Of a stretch of DNA of 64,000 bases, positions 8,441 to 15,421 are shown piece after piece. Made by a program: the position numbers and the translations under genes. The notes beneath the pieces were generated by a model. The model worked only from the letters and a program-made list of their open reading frames with translations, searched no databases and had not been told where the DNA came from. Each line of letters opens with the position of its first letter. Within the stretch, counting starts at the first letter, position 1. The DNA comes from Anaerospora hongkongensis (lineage in GTDB: Bacteria > Bacillota > Negativicutes > Sporomusales > DSM-15969): contig NZ_SLUI01000004.1 of the NCBI RefSeq assembly GCF_004339805.1, positions 124,001-188,000 on the forward strand, written 5' to 3'.

Positions 8441-9163
8441 TTGCCGATCGAGCAGTTTAAACAAGATACGGAAAAAGAAAAGTACGTCCATTCGGTATTC
8501 ACCGCAATTGCCCACAGGTATGATTTGCTTAATACAGCACTTAGCTTTAATCAGGATAAATACTGGCGACGGTTCGCCGTTAAGCAAGCCGCCTTACCGA
8601 CGGGCGGACGGGCACTGGATGTGTGCTGCGGTACAGCTATGCTCACCCTCGAACTGGCTAAAAATGTGATAAACCCCAGGGTAACCGGTTTAGATTTCTG
8701 TGAGCAAATGCTGACAGTGGGGCGAAAAAACGTGGCAAGCTCAAATTATAGCAGTACAGTTGACTTGGTCCAGGGCAATGCTATGGAGCTGCCGTTTGCT
8801 GATGATACGTTTGACTGCGCTACAATCGGCTTTGCCTTACGCAATGTGCCTGATATTAAACGGACAATAGCGGAGATGAGGCGGGTCGTGAAACCAGGCG
8901 GGCGTGTTGTGTCGCTGGAACTTGCCAAGCCGAGTGCCCCTGTTTTTAAACAGCTGTATTATTTGTATTTTGAACAAATCCTGCCGCTGCTGGGCAAACT
9001 GGGAGTGGGGATAGACGGACCGTACCGGTGGCTGCCGGAATCACTGCGGCGTTTTCCGCATCAGTCGGTAATTTGTGACTATTTTACGGAAGTCGGTTTG
9101 CAACAAGCCCGTTACTATGAACTGACGGGTGGAATTGTGGCTGTACACGTAGGTATAAAATAA
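8441..9163 (+). CDS. ubiE: demethylmenaquinone / ubiquinone C-methyltransferase (UbiE/MenG)
   Basis: A 240-residue SAM-dependent methyltransferase with the UbiE/COQ5 pattern. It has the N-terminal YVHSVFTAIAHRYDLLNTALSF, motif I ALDVCCGTAM, the GLDFCEQML acidic loop, and FALRNVPD. The enzyme methylates demethylmenaquinone in the last step of menaquinone synthesis. I choose the TTG at 8441 because AGGAGG lies at 8428-8433 at ideal spacing. The ATG at 8411 would sit on the transcription start and lacks a ribosome site. It appears monocistronic, with its own extended -10 promoter and a strong terminator. An anaerobe of this kind would use only the menaquinone reaction. Confidence 0.88.
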   Translation: MPIEQFKQDTEKEKYVHSVFTAIAHRYDLLNTALSFNQDKYWRRFAVKQAALPTGGRALDVCCGTAMLTLELAKNVINPRVTGLDFCEQMLTVGRKNVASSNYSSTVDLVQGNAMELPFADDTFDCATIGFALRNVPDIKRTIAEMRRVVKPGGRVVSLELAKPSAPVFKQLYYLYFEQILPLLGKLGVGIDGPYRWLPESLRRFPHQSVICDYFTEVGLQQARYYELTGGIVAVHVGIK

Positions 9164-9167
9164 CAAA

Positions 9168-9200
9168 GGCCGCCCGGTTTACCCGGCGGCCTGTTCTTTT
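9168..9200. terminator. bidirectional terminator between ubiE and the SIMPL gene
   Basis: GGCCGCCCGGT pairs with ACCCGGCGGCC (one mismatch). T-rich sequence follows on both strands, and the two genes converge here. Confidence 0.85.
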
Positions 9201-9203
9201 AGG

Positions 9204-9911
9204 TTAATTATTTAATTGAAATACCATGCTCACATCCGCGCTTACTGACAATGTACCGGCGCTGACCGGTGTGGAGGAGGCCATATCCGCTTTGTACATC
9301 CGGACGTTTTCCCCTACGGGCGAAAAATATCCGCTAAGGTTTACGGAAGTTGCCTGTCCCAGCGAAGCACCAAGGGTGTCGGCAATCAGTGCCGCTTTGT
9401 GCTTGCCGTCCAATACGGCTTTAGCCAAAAGCTGGTCTCTTAACGCACTTTCGTCATTTACAGCAAAGCGTAAGCCGTTGATCTGATTGGCACCGGCCTG
9501 GGAGGCTGCATCAATAACTTGTGATATTTGGGTAAAGTCAGTTACTTTTACGGTAACGGTATTCTGAACCCGGTAACCGGCGATGACTGCCAGATCATCA
9601 TTTTTCGTATTTTGTTTATACTGGGGCTGCACCGAAAATCCGGAAGTTTGTATTTGATCTTTGCTGATGCCGAGCAGCTCGACAGCAGTGTAAATCCGGT
9701 TCATAGTAGTATCGTTTTCTGTTTTGGCTTTAGCCACATCGGCACCTGTAGTGATAATCCCTAAAGAGATGTAAGCCGTATCAGGCACAACAGCCATCTC
9801 GGCATGCCCTGTTACCGATACGGAGGGGCGTTCGCCCTGCTCGGCTGAGGCTGGAAGCAGTGAGGTAAACAATAAGGTAATAGCAAATAATCCGGCAATT
9901 AATTTTTTCAT
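9204..9911 (-). CDS. exported SIMPL-domain (DUF541) protein
   Basis: A 235-residue protein. Residues 1-23 form a cleavable signal peptide (MKKLIAGLFAITLLFTSLLPASA), followed by a SIMPL/DUF541 domain with the family's early SVTGHAEMAVVPDTAYISLGI strand pattern and a late SADVSMVFQL. Family members are exported or surface proteins (for example E. coli YggE); their biochemical role is not settled, though links to oxidative stress are reported. The ATG has AAGGAGAG upstream on the minus strand. The gene stands alone between a bidirectional terminator and the T-box leader, so it is probably its own transcript. No cysteines or metal sites suggest an enzyme. Confidence 0.85.
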   Translation of the reverse strand: MKKLIAGLFAITLLFTSLLPASAEQGERPSVSVTGHAEMAVVPDTAYISLGIITTGADVAKAKTENDTTMNRIYTAVELLGISKDQIQTSGFSVQPQYKQNTKNDDLAVIAGYRVQNTVTVKVTDFTQISQVIDAASQAGANQINGLRFAVNDESALRDQLLAKAVLDGKHKAALIADTLGASLGQATSVNLSGYFSPVGENVRMYKADMASSTPVSAGTLSVSADVSMVFQLNN

Positions 9912-10017
9912 TTTGAAACTCTCCTTTGGTATGTATTTTCCTTTACTATAACGTGTATGGAACAGAAAGGTAACGGTTACGATAATAAAAATCTTATTTA
10001 TTCAGGCAATGAGCTAC

Positions 10018-10045
10018 TTGACTTTATAAGGCAAGCTGTTATAAT
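10018..10045 (+). promoter_or_regulatory. sigma-A promoter for the serC T-box leader
   Basis: TTGACT (10018-10023), 16-bp spacer and TATAAT (10040-10045). Transcription would start near 10052, giving a leader of about 330 nt before serC. Confidence 0.75.
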
Positions 10046-10240
10046 CGATAATAAGTTTACAACTGAACGCAATGACAGAGAAGCTGAATGCTGTGTTTTT
10101 CAGAGAGCCGGCGGATGGTGTGAGCCGGTGAGCAGGCAGGACGTTCCGCTCTTGAGCGGCTGATGATGAATCATGACGGGTCCGCCCGGTAAAGCGGGTA
10201 AAGTTGGCCGTATGGCAATTTGGGTGGCAACGCGGGAATA

Positions 10241-10277
10241 ACCTCTCGTCCCTTTGGGATGTGAGGTTTTTGTGTTT
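10241..10277 (+). terminator. first T-box terminator
   Basis: ACCTC...TCCC-TTT-GGGA...GAGGT followed by TTTTTGTGTTTTT. It belongs to the first T-box module, 104 nt before the serC start. Confidence 0.75.
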
Positions 10278-10320
10278 TTACCTGGCTGCTGACGCTAAAA
10301 TGGGTGGCACCGCGGGAAAA

Positions 10321-10360
10321 GTCTCGCCCCAGTTGCTGGGGAGAGGCTTTTTTATTTTTA
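10321..10360 (+). terminator. second T-box terminator
   Basis: CTCGCCCCAG-TTG-CTGGGGAGAG forms a strong stem followed by TTTTTTATTTTT. It belongs to the second T-box module and ends about 22 nt before the serC GTG. Confidence 0.85.
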
Positions 10361-10381
10361 AAAAAACAGGAGTTGATTTTT

Positions 10382-11479
10382 GTGACAGCAAATGAAATCC
10401 GGGTACATAATTTCAATGCCGGGCCGGCAGCGCTTCCACTGGAAGTTTTACAGCGGGCGCAGGCTGAGCTCACTAATTTTAACGGAACAGGCATGTCCAT
10501 GCTGGAAATGAGTCATCGCAGCCCGGAGTACGAAGTTGTGCACAATGAGGCTAAAACGTTGTTGAAAGAACTGCTGGCATTACCCGAAGGGTATGAGGTA
10601 CTGTTTTTACAGGGTGGTGCCAGCTTGCAGTTTGCCATGATTCCCATGAACTTTTTGCCGCAAGGTAAAAAGGCGGCTTTTGCAATGACGGGGGTATGGG
10701 CGGAGAAAGCTTATGAGGAAGCAGCTAAAATGGGAGCTGTAATGATAGCTGCCAGTGCCAAGGAAAATAACTATAGCCGCATACCGTCTATTCAGGATTT
10801 AGCCTATGACGATGACTGTGCCTATCTGCATGTTACTTCCAATAATACGATTTTTGGTACTCAATGGCGGGAATTTCCGGAAACGGGCAAGGTACCATTA
10901 ATCGCCGATATGTCCAGCGATATTCTTTCGCAGCCGTTTGATGCAAGCAAGTTCAGCCTGATTTATGCAGGCGCGCAAAAAAACCTGGGACCGGCAGGAG
11001 TGACAGTGGTTATTGTGCGCAAAGAGCTGCTGGATACGGCAAATAAGAATTTGCCTACGATGCTGCGCTATCAGACCTATGCGAAAGATAATTCCCTTTA
11101 TAATACGCCGCCTACTTTTAGTATTTATCTGGTTAATTTAGTGTTGAACTGGATCAAGGCGCAAGGTGGATTAGCTGCTGTTCAACTGCAAAATCAACGT
11201 AAGGCAGCTGCAATTTATGAAGCAATTGATAACAGTAACGGTTTCTATATTGGGCATGCGGACAAGGACAGCCGGTCTCTGATGAATATTACATTTCGAC
11301 TTGCTGATACCGGTTTGGAAAAAAAGTTTCTTCAGATCGCCAAGCAAGCTAATTTCGTAGGTCTGGCAGGGCATAGACTGGTGGGCGGCTGCAGAGCTTC
11401 GGCTTATAATGCCGTTCCTTATCAATCTTGCCTGGCTCTAAAAGAACTGATGGAAAAATTTCAAAAAGAAAACGCCTAA
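10382..11479 (+). CDS. serC: phosphoserine aminotransferase
   Basis: A 365-residue class V aminotransferase beginning MTANEIRVHNFNAGPAALP, with FLQGGASLQFAM near residue 80. The PLP lysine is Lys200 in GAQKNLGPAGV. The final RASAYNAVP segment is typical of SerC. It converts 3-phosphohydroxypyruvate and glutamate to phosphoserine in serine synthesis. The start is the GTG at 10382, 9 nt after AGGAG. A longer frame to 10304 would run through the T-box terminator and is rejected. Regulation by the serine T-box fits the function. serA is not adjacent. Confidence 0.95.
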   Translation: MTANEIRVHNFNAGPAALPLEVLQRAQAELTNFNGTGMSMLEMSHRSPEYEVVHNEAKTLLKELLALPEGYEVLFLQGGASLQFAMIPMNFLPQGKKAAFAMTGVWAEKAYEEAAKMGAVMIAASAKENNYSRIPSIQDLAYDDDCAYLHVTSNNTIFGTQWREFPETGKVPLIADMSSDILSQPFDASKFSLIYAGAQKNLGPAGVTVVIVRKELLDTANKNLPTMLRYQTYAKDNSLYNTPPTFSIYLVNLVLNWIKAQGGLAAVQLQNQRKAAAIYEAIDNSNGFYIGHADKDSRSLMNITFRLADTGLEKKFLQIAKQANFVGLAGHRLVGGCRASAYNAVPYQSCLALKELMEKFQKENA

Positions 11480-11605
11480 CTTGTAGTAGTTTGGCGCAGG
11501 ATTTAAATGTAGCCGAACAGAAAATGATTAGAATTAGTCTGTTGGTATAACACTAACAACAGCGTATTTTGCCTGGACAGGTGTAATCTATGGGAGGCAG
11601 CGGGA

Positions 11606-11899
11606 TTACGGTGAGTCCGATTCGTCTGAGGGCGCTTGCTGAGCTACCGGTTTAATTTGAACAGCAATACCACCTGTAAGCGGGGCCAGTAAGTTAAATA
11701 TGGCGCAGTAAACCACAGCTCCCAGGCCGGTGCACAGGCCGAGCGCCAGTGCGATAAAGGCTCCACCCAGCATGCCGAGAATATCCTTCTCCATGATACC
11801 GATAATGAGCCCTCCTAGACCGAAAAAAGCTGTTCCTGCAAGGAAAAACACCCGAAAAGCAGTCCAAGGTGAAATGCGGATAATTTCCTGATTATACAT
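11606..11899 (-). CDS. small two-helix membrane protein, unknown function
   Basis: A 97-residue protein with two clear hydrophobic helices (about residues 13-35 and 42-70), a short charged N-terminus, and a polar tail ending SDESDSP. I do not recognise a characterised family. The general look (RISPWTAFRVFFLAG, then a glycine-rich second helix) resembles small DUF-type membrane proteins. The ATG at 11899 has AAGGGGTG at good spacing; a GTG at 11908 would overlap that site. Its 5' end is only 35 bp from the divergent flavoprotein gene, so one of the two promoters must lie inside the other transcription unit. Confidence 0.65.
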   Translation of the reverse strand: MYNQEIIRISPWTAFRVFFLAGTAFFGLGGLIIGIMEKDILGMLGGAFIALALGLCTGLGAVVYCAIFNLLAPLTGGIAVQIKPVAQQAPSDESDSP

Positions 11900-11934
11900 A
11901 CGGTTCACCCCTTACTTAATGGGAGGATGATTTT

Positions 11935-12816
11935 ATGGCTAAACACGTTTATGACATTGCGGTTGTTGGCGGCGGCCCGGCGGGACTGTCGGCAGTGCTT
12001 ACCGGAAAGATCCGTAAAAAAGACATTGTGCTGTTTGAGCGTTCCGATTTTAGTCCTAAATTACAAAAAGCCCATGTAGTCGATAATTATCCTGGTATGC
12101 CGCAAATCACCGGCAAAGGAATGATGCAGAGTTTTGCATCTCATTGCTTATCGTATGAGCCGGTTGTAGTGAAAGACAAAGTTGTGAACATTTTTCCCGG
12201 TGATCCGTTTACATTGGTTACACCTGGAGATGTTTATGAGGCCAAAACGGTTATTATTGCCTCAGGTGTGGTAGCGACAGCTTTATTCGGCGGCGAGAAA
12301 GACTTCCTGGGCCGGGGCGTGAGCTACTGTGCCACTTGTGACGGGATGTTCTACCAGGATAAAGATGTAGCTGTTATTTCTTATACGCCTGAAGGTGAGC
12401 ATGAAGCACAGTACTTGGGAGAATTATGCCGCAATGTATATTACATTCCCCAATACAAGGCGCAATTGCCTAAATTGCGGACGAATATTAAAGTTCTGCC
12501 GGGAATACAGCCCAAGACGATTACCGGTGATACTACCGTAGAAAAATTGGTTACAAATCAGGATGAGTTAAAGGTTGATGGTGTGTTTATTATGCGTCAA
12601 TCGGACCCGGTTGAAAATTTACTGCCCGGATTAGAACTGGATGGAGAAGTAATTAAAGTGAATCGGGATATGTCAACCAATTTACCGGGGGTATTTGCCG
12701 CCGGTGACTGCACCGGCAAACCCTGGCAGATAGCCAAAGCTACCGGGGAAGGCCTGGTAGCGGTGTTAAGTGCTATCTCTTATCTCGATAAAAATGCCAG
12801 AGAAGAGCAAAAGTAA
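11935..12816 (+). CDS. thioredoxin reductase-like flavoprotein lacking NADPH motifs (ferredoxin-type candidate)
   Basis: A 293-residue protein with the low-molecular-weight thioredoxin reductase fold. It has FAD-binding VVGGGPAGLSAVL at 10-22, redox-active CATC at 132-135, and a C-terminal FAD motif GVFAAGDCTGKPWQIA. The NADPH domain is altered: where TrxB proteins have GGGNSA and HRRxxxR, this one reads VAVISYTPEGEHEAQYL (145-161) and then YYIPQYKA. Loss of both motifs is the hallmark of ferredoxin-dependent flavin thioredoxin reductases of clostridia, so electrons probably come from ferredoxin. GGGAGG precedes the ATG. Its 3' end overlaps the convergent transporter gene by 44 bp. No thioredoxin gene is adjacent. 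Confidence 0.8.
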   Translation: MAKHVYDIAVVGGGPAGLSAVLTGKIRKKDIVLFERSDFSPKLQKAHVVDNYPGMPQITGKGMMQSFASHCLSYEPVVVKDKVVNIFPGDPFTLVTPGDVYEAKTVIIASGVVATALFGGEKDFLGRGVSYCATCDGMFYQDKDVAVISYTPEGEHEAQYLGELCRNVYYIPQYKAQLPKLRTNIKVLPGIQPKTITGDTTVEKLVTNQDELKVDGVFIMRQSDPVENLLPGLELDGEVIKVNRDMSTNLPGVFAAGDCTGKPWQIAKATGEGLVAVLSAISYLDKNAREEQK

Positions 12817-13831
12817 AAAACAGGGCAATATACCCGAACAGGGGATATAAGGTGGATACCAGGTTGGCGAATCCTACCTGGCTGAACAAAAGAGCCACAA
12901 TTGCTGCATTTAGAAGGCAAAGCCAAAATGGCATTCCGGTTAGAGACTGCAGTTTAACCGTACAACCGTAGAGGCTGGCCATTGCTGTGCTGAACATGGC
13001 CTTAACCAGCATGAGAGCATAACTGAAGTGATTGAAGTTATGCTGAGAATTGGACACATAGAGCATAGGAACTTCAAAACTGAGTATGTCGGGATAATGC
13101 AGCATAATGACCAGAATAATGATCAGCCCTAATACGGCAAGCAGTATACCGCCCAATACTCCCCCCCAGACGCGCACCGAACGGTCTTTAATGTCCCGGC
13201 CGAGTGGTGCTAATACGGTGGCACCGAGGATCAGGTTATAGGAAACATAGAGCAGACAGGCCAGCAGCCAATGGGGCGCGGGAGAAAGCTGCGGTTGGGG
13301 CGGCAAAGCTAACAACGACCAGGAGAGCTCTGAACAATGATGTGTCAGTGAACTGATGCCGACTGTTAATGTAGACGCAATCAAAAGGGGAATCACCAGG
13401 AGATTAACCAGGGAGATACCCTTTACGCCAAATAGAACGGTAATTGCCACGGCAAGGACCATTGCAATAGAGCCGGTGTTATAGCTGATGTCAAAATAAT
13501 CCCGGCTTACGGTACCCGTTCCTGACAGCATAATGCATAAGCCGCCAAAAAGGAAAAGGGCTGAAACCGAATCCAAAACAAGTCCTAGGCGTGGTCCGCA
13601 AATATAGTAAAGCACCTGGTGATAATTTGTAGCCCTCAGCCTGTATCCAAGTTCAAGGATCCGTGCCCCCAGCAAGGCAAATAAAAAGCCTGAGAGCAGC
13701 ATGGCTATAAGGCCGATTGCTCCATAAGAAACAAAGAATTGCAATAATTCCTGGCCGGAGGCAAAGCCGGCACCAATGACGGTGCCGGCATAGGTCGCGG
13801 CTACGCGGGCAATATCCAGCAGACGGCCCAT
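12773..13831 (-). CDS. YkvI-type membrane transporter
   Basis: A 352-residue integral membrane protein with about ten hydrophobic helices. The N-terminal helix contains AGTVIGAGFASGQELLQFF, a broken-helix pattern typical of the APC-fold YkvI family (COG3949), whose substrates are not established. The ATG at 13831 has GGGAGGTG upstream. A near-perfect 30-bp palindrome lies directly before its ribosome site. The last 14 codons are encoded antisense to the end of the flavoprotein gene, an unusual convergent overlap with no terminator. Substrate is unknown; amino-acid or ion symport is a guess based only on fold. Confidence 0.8.
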   Translation of the reverse strand: MGRLLDIARVAATYAGTVIGAGFASGQELLQFFVSYGAIGLIAMLLSGFLFALLGARILELGYRLRATNYHQVLYYICGPRLGLVLDSVSALFLFGGLCIMLSGTGTVSRDYFDISYNTGSIAMVLAVAITVLFGVKGISLVNLLVIPLLIASTLTVGISSLTHHCSELSWSLLALPPQPQLSPAPHWLLACLLYVSYNLILGATVLAPLGRDIKDRSVRVWGGVLGGILLAVLGLIIILVIMLHYPDILSFEVPMLYVSNSQHNFNHFSYALMLVKAMFSTAMASLYGCTVKLQSLTGMPFWLCLLNAAIVALLFSQVGFANLVSTLYPLFGYIALFFTFALLWHFYRDKR

Positions 13832-13848
13832 GATGACACCTCCCTTCC

Positions 13849-13878
13849 TACTACTTGATACATATGTATGAAGTAGTA
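13849..13878 (-). promoter_or_regulatory. 30-bp near-perfect palindrome before the YkvI-type gene
   Basis: TACTACTTGATACAT is followed directly by ATGTATGAAGTAGTA, one mismatched pair in 15. It ends 3 bp from the AAGGGAGG ribosome site of the minus-strand transporter gene. No T tail follows on either strand, so an operator or a 5' UTR hairpin is more likely than a terminator. Confidence 0.55.
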
Positions 13879-14086
13879 AAGCAATTCTTACATGGATTAT
13901 TATTCCAGCCTGCGTTTTCAGATAAATAATTATGACCGGCCTTTTATGACAGGAAAACCAAAATTATTTAAAAATTCGTGTTTTTTCGACAAGGATTTCG
14001 GTGTGGCCTGGCGAATAGAATAGAACGGATTGAAATTTACATTATTTGTTAGGTTTGATCTTTGCTTAGATTTATTAAAGTTAGGA

Positions 14087-14116
14087 TTGACCCTGTATAG
14101 TCCGGACTGTTATCGT
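14087..14116 (+). promoter_or_regulatory. weak promoter candidate for the HD-GYP gene
   Basis: TTGACC, 18-bp spacer, TATCGT, about 100 bp before the ATG at 14217. The rest of 13879-14216 is AT-rich intergenic DNA in which I see no gene. Confidence 0.35.
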
Positions 14117-14216
14117 CATGCTGTAGGCCTGATAAGCTTGCGTGGTAGCTCTTTCATACTTGTTTAGCAGCACTACTCAACAATCGTTTTACGGCAAGTT
14201 TGGAGGCAGAAGTTCT

Positions 14217-15200
14217 ATGTGCGAAATCTATTTTAATTGTATAATGGAGTCTATTGAGACACGTTCTTCTCAGGGTTGGATTATTATTAATCCTCAGTAT
14301 GAAGTGGTATACGTCAATGACAGTTTTTGCCGTATGTGGCAATGCACTCGCGAAGCTCTGCTGGGTAAGTCTTTGCTCCAGTGGTATGCCGGACATAAGA
14401 AAAACAGCGAAGGAAATTATTTTGGTCCTTTAATTGAAACGATGGCAACAGGCGTGGAAATGCAAAATGTAGAGGCCTGTTTGCAGAAATTCCTAAGCGA
14501 TGAGCGGATTTGGCAATTAGTTGACACTTTCTTGATCCGGGACAAACAGGGGAAAGTAGAATACGGCGTTGCCAGTTATAGTGTTATCGAAAAGTTCAAA
14601 GCAATTGAACAGCAGCTTAACAGTATTAACCTAAAAGTAATTAAGGCTTTTTCAAAAGCAATCGGGGCCCGTGACGTTTATACGATGCAGCATAGTGAAA
14701 AAGTGGCTGCTTTAATGTTTGGTTTGGCGGAAGCAATGCTGTTGTCACCCGGTGAAGCAACTGTAGCCTATTTGGCAGGTATCGTTCATGATATCGGTAA
14801 AATAGGCGTGCCAGAGAATGTGTTAAACAAGCCAGGGCGGCTGAGTGAGGATGAGTTTGCACTCATGAAGCAACACCCAGCCATAGGCGCTGATATTTTG
14901 CGTCAAATTGATGGTTTCGCTGATATAGCCACCATTGTATTGCATCATCATGAACGGTATGATGGCAAAGGGTATCCCCATCAAATTGCCGGTGAATGTA
15001 TTCCTCTCTTAAGCCGTATGCTGGCTGTATGTGACAGCTATGATGCGATGGTATCGGATCGCTGTTACCGTCAGCCGGTCACAAAAGCACAAGCAATGGC
15101 TGAAATTGAAAGGTGCAGTTCAAGCCAATTTGATCCAATGGTTGCAGAGTGTTTTTTGCGTTTTGTAAGCAGTAATTTATCGTGGAAAGCCGCTGATTAG
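14217..15200 (+). CDS. PAS-HD-GYP protein, probable cyclic-di-GMP phosphodiesterase
   Basis: A 327-residue protein with no membrane segment. Residues about 15-115 form a PAS-like sensor (GWIIINPQYEVVYVNDSFCRMW). Residues about 145-320 form an HD-GYP domain with all hallmark groups: HSEKVA, the HD pair in AGIVHDIGKIGVP, HHERYDGKGYP with intact GYP, and CDSYDAM. The predicted reaction is hydrolysis of cyclic-di-GMP to pGpG or GMP with a di-metal centre. The ATG at 14217 follows TGGAGG; a longer in-frame start at 14142 has no ribosome site. It is one of three HD-GYP genes in the window and appears to be a single-gene unit. Confidence 0.88.
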   Translation: MCEIYFNCIMESIETRSSQGWIIINPQYEVVYVNDSFCRMWQCTREALLGKSLLQWYAGHKKNSEGNYFGPLIETMATGVEMQNVEACLQKFLSDERIWQLVDTFLIRDKQGKVEYGVASYSVIEKFKAIEQQLNSINLKVIKAFSKAIGARDVYTMQHSEKVAALMFGLAEAMLLSPGEATVAYLAGIVHDIGKIGVPENVLNKPGRLSEDEFALMKQHPAIGADILRQIDGFADIATIVLHHHERYDGKGYPHQIAGECIPLLSRMLAVCDSYDAMVSDRCYRQPVTKAQAMAEIERCSSSQFDPMVAECFLRFVSSNLSWKAAD

Positions 15201-15214
15201 TTTAATTCCAATAC

Positions 15215-15243
15215 TTTACAAGGATAATTGTATACTGTAGAAT
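15215..15243 (+). promoter_or_regulatory. promoter upstream of the candidate structured RNA
   Basis: TTTACA (15215-15220), 17-bp spacer and TAGAAT (15238-15243). Expected start near 15250. Confidence 0.6.
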
Positions 15244-15249
15244 ATTAAG

Positions 15250-15333
15250 GTGAAACTATAGTGGACGGTTGCAAGCCGTACCGGAACGGGAAGTCGCTCT
15301 CGTCAGGCGTGCTCAGACGGGGGCTTTTTGTTT
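15250..15333 (+). ncRNA. candidate small RNA or leader RNA upstream of serS
   Basis: A GC-rich stretch of about 84 nt lies between a promoter and a terminator (GCTCTCGTC 15296-15304 paired with GACGGGGGC 15316-15324, two G-U pairs, then TTTTTG). Before the terminator it can form ACGGTTGCAAGCCGT and CCGGAACGG hairpins. It has no open frame with a ribosome site. It lacks the T-box sequence that often precedes serS, and I cannot match it to a known riboswitch. It could be an independent sRNA, or an attenuator leader for serS, which starts 89 bp downstream. Confidence 0.5.
15296..15333 (+). terminator. terminator of the candidate RNA upstream of serS
   Basis: A 9-bp stem with an 11-nt loop, followed by TTTTTGTTTG. 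Its location before serS makes it either the end of an sRNA or an attenuator. Confidence 0.6.
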
Positions 15334-15421
15334 GAATTGATTATGTTATTTCTCATGTTGTGAAGGACAGCTGTTTCTACAAAAAGGTGTCTTTTGCTAA
15401 TGCAGGTAGGAGGTTTCAATC

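Larger units (their letters stand above)
10052..10360 (+). promoter_or_regulatory. serine-specific T-box leader with two decision modules
   Basis: The leader contains the Stem I distal element CAGAGAGCCGG...GGTGTGAGCCGG at 10101-10128. The descending strand reads TCC-GCT-CTTGAG, which puts UCC (Ser, 10145-10147) exactly where GGC stands before AUU-CUUGAG in Geobacillus glyQS. There are two T-box sequences, TGGGTGGCAACGCGGGA at 10221-10237 and TGGGTGGCACCGCGGGA at 10301-10317, each followed by its own terminator. Uncharged tRNA-Ser should allow read-through into serC. One specifier domain with two antiterminator/terminator units is unusual and may tighten repression. Confidence 0.9.

Noticed and set aside
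9957..10163. 68-codon frame in the serC leader
   Set aside because: It starts upstream of the promoter and overlaps T-box Stem I, so it is not a leader peptide.
10304..10381. longer N-terminus for SerC
   Set aside because: These codons fall in the second T-box sequence and terminator; homology begins after the GTG at 10382.
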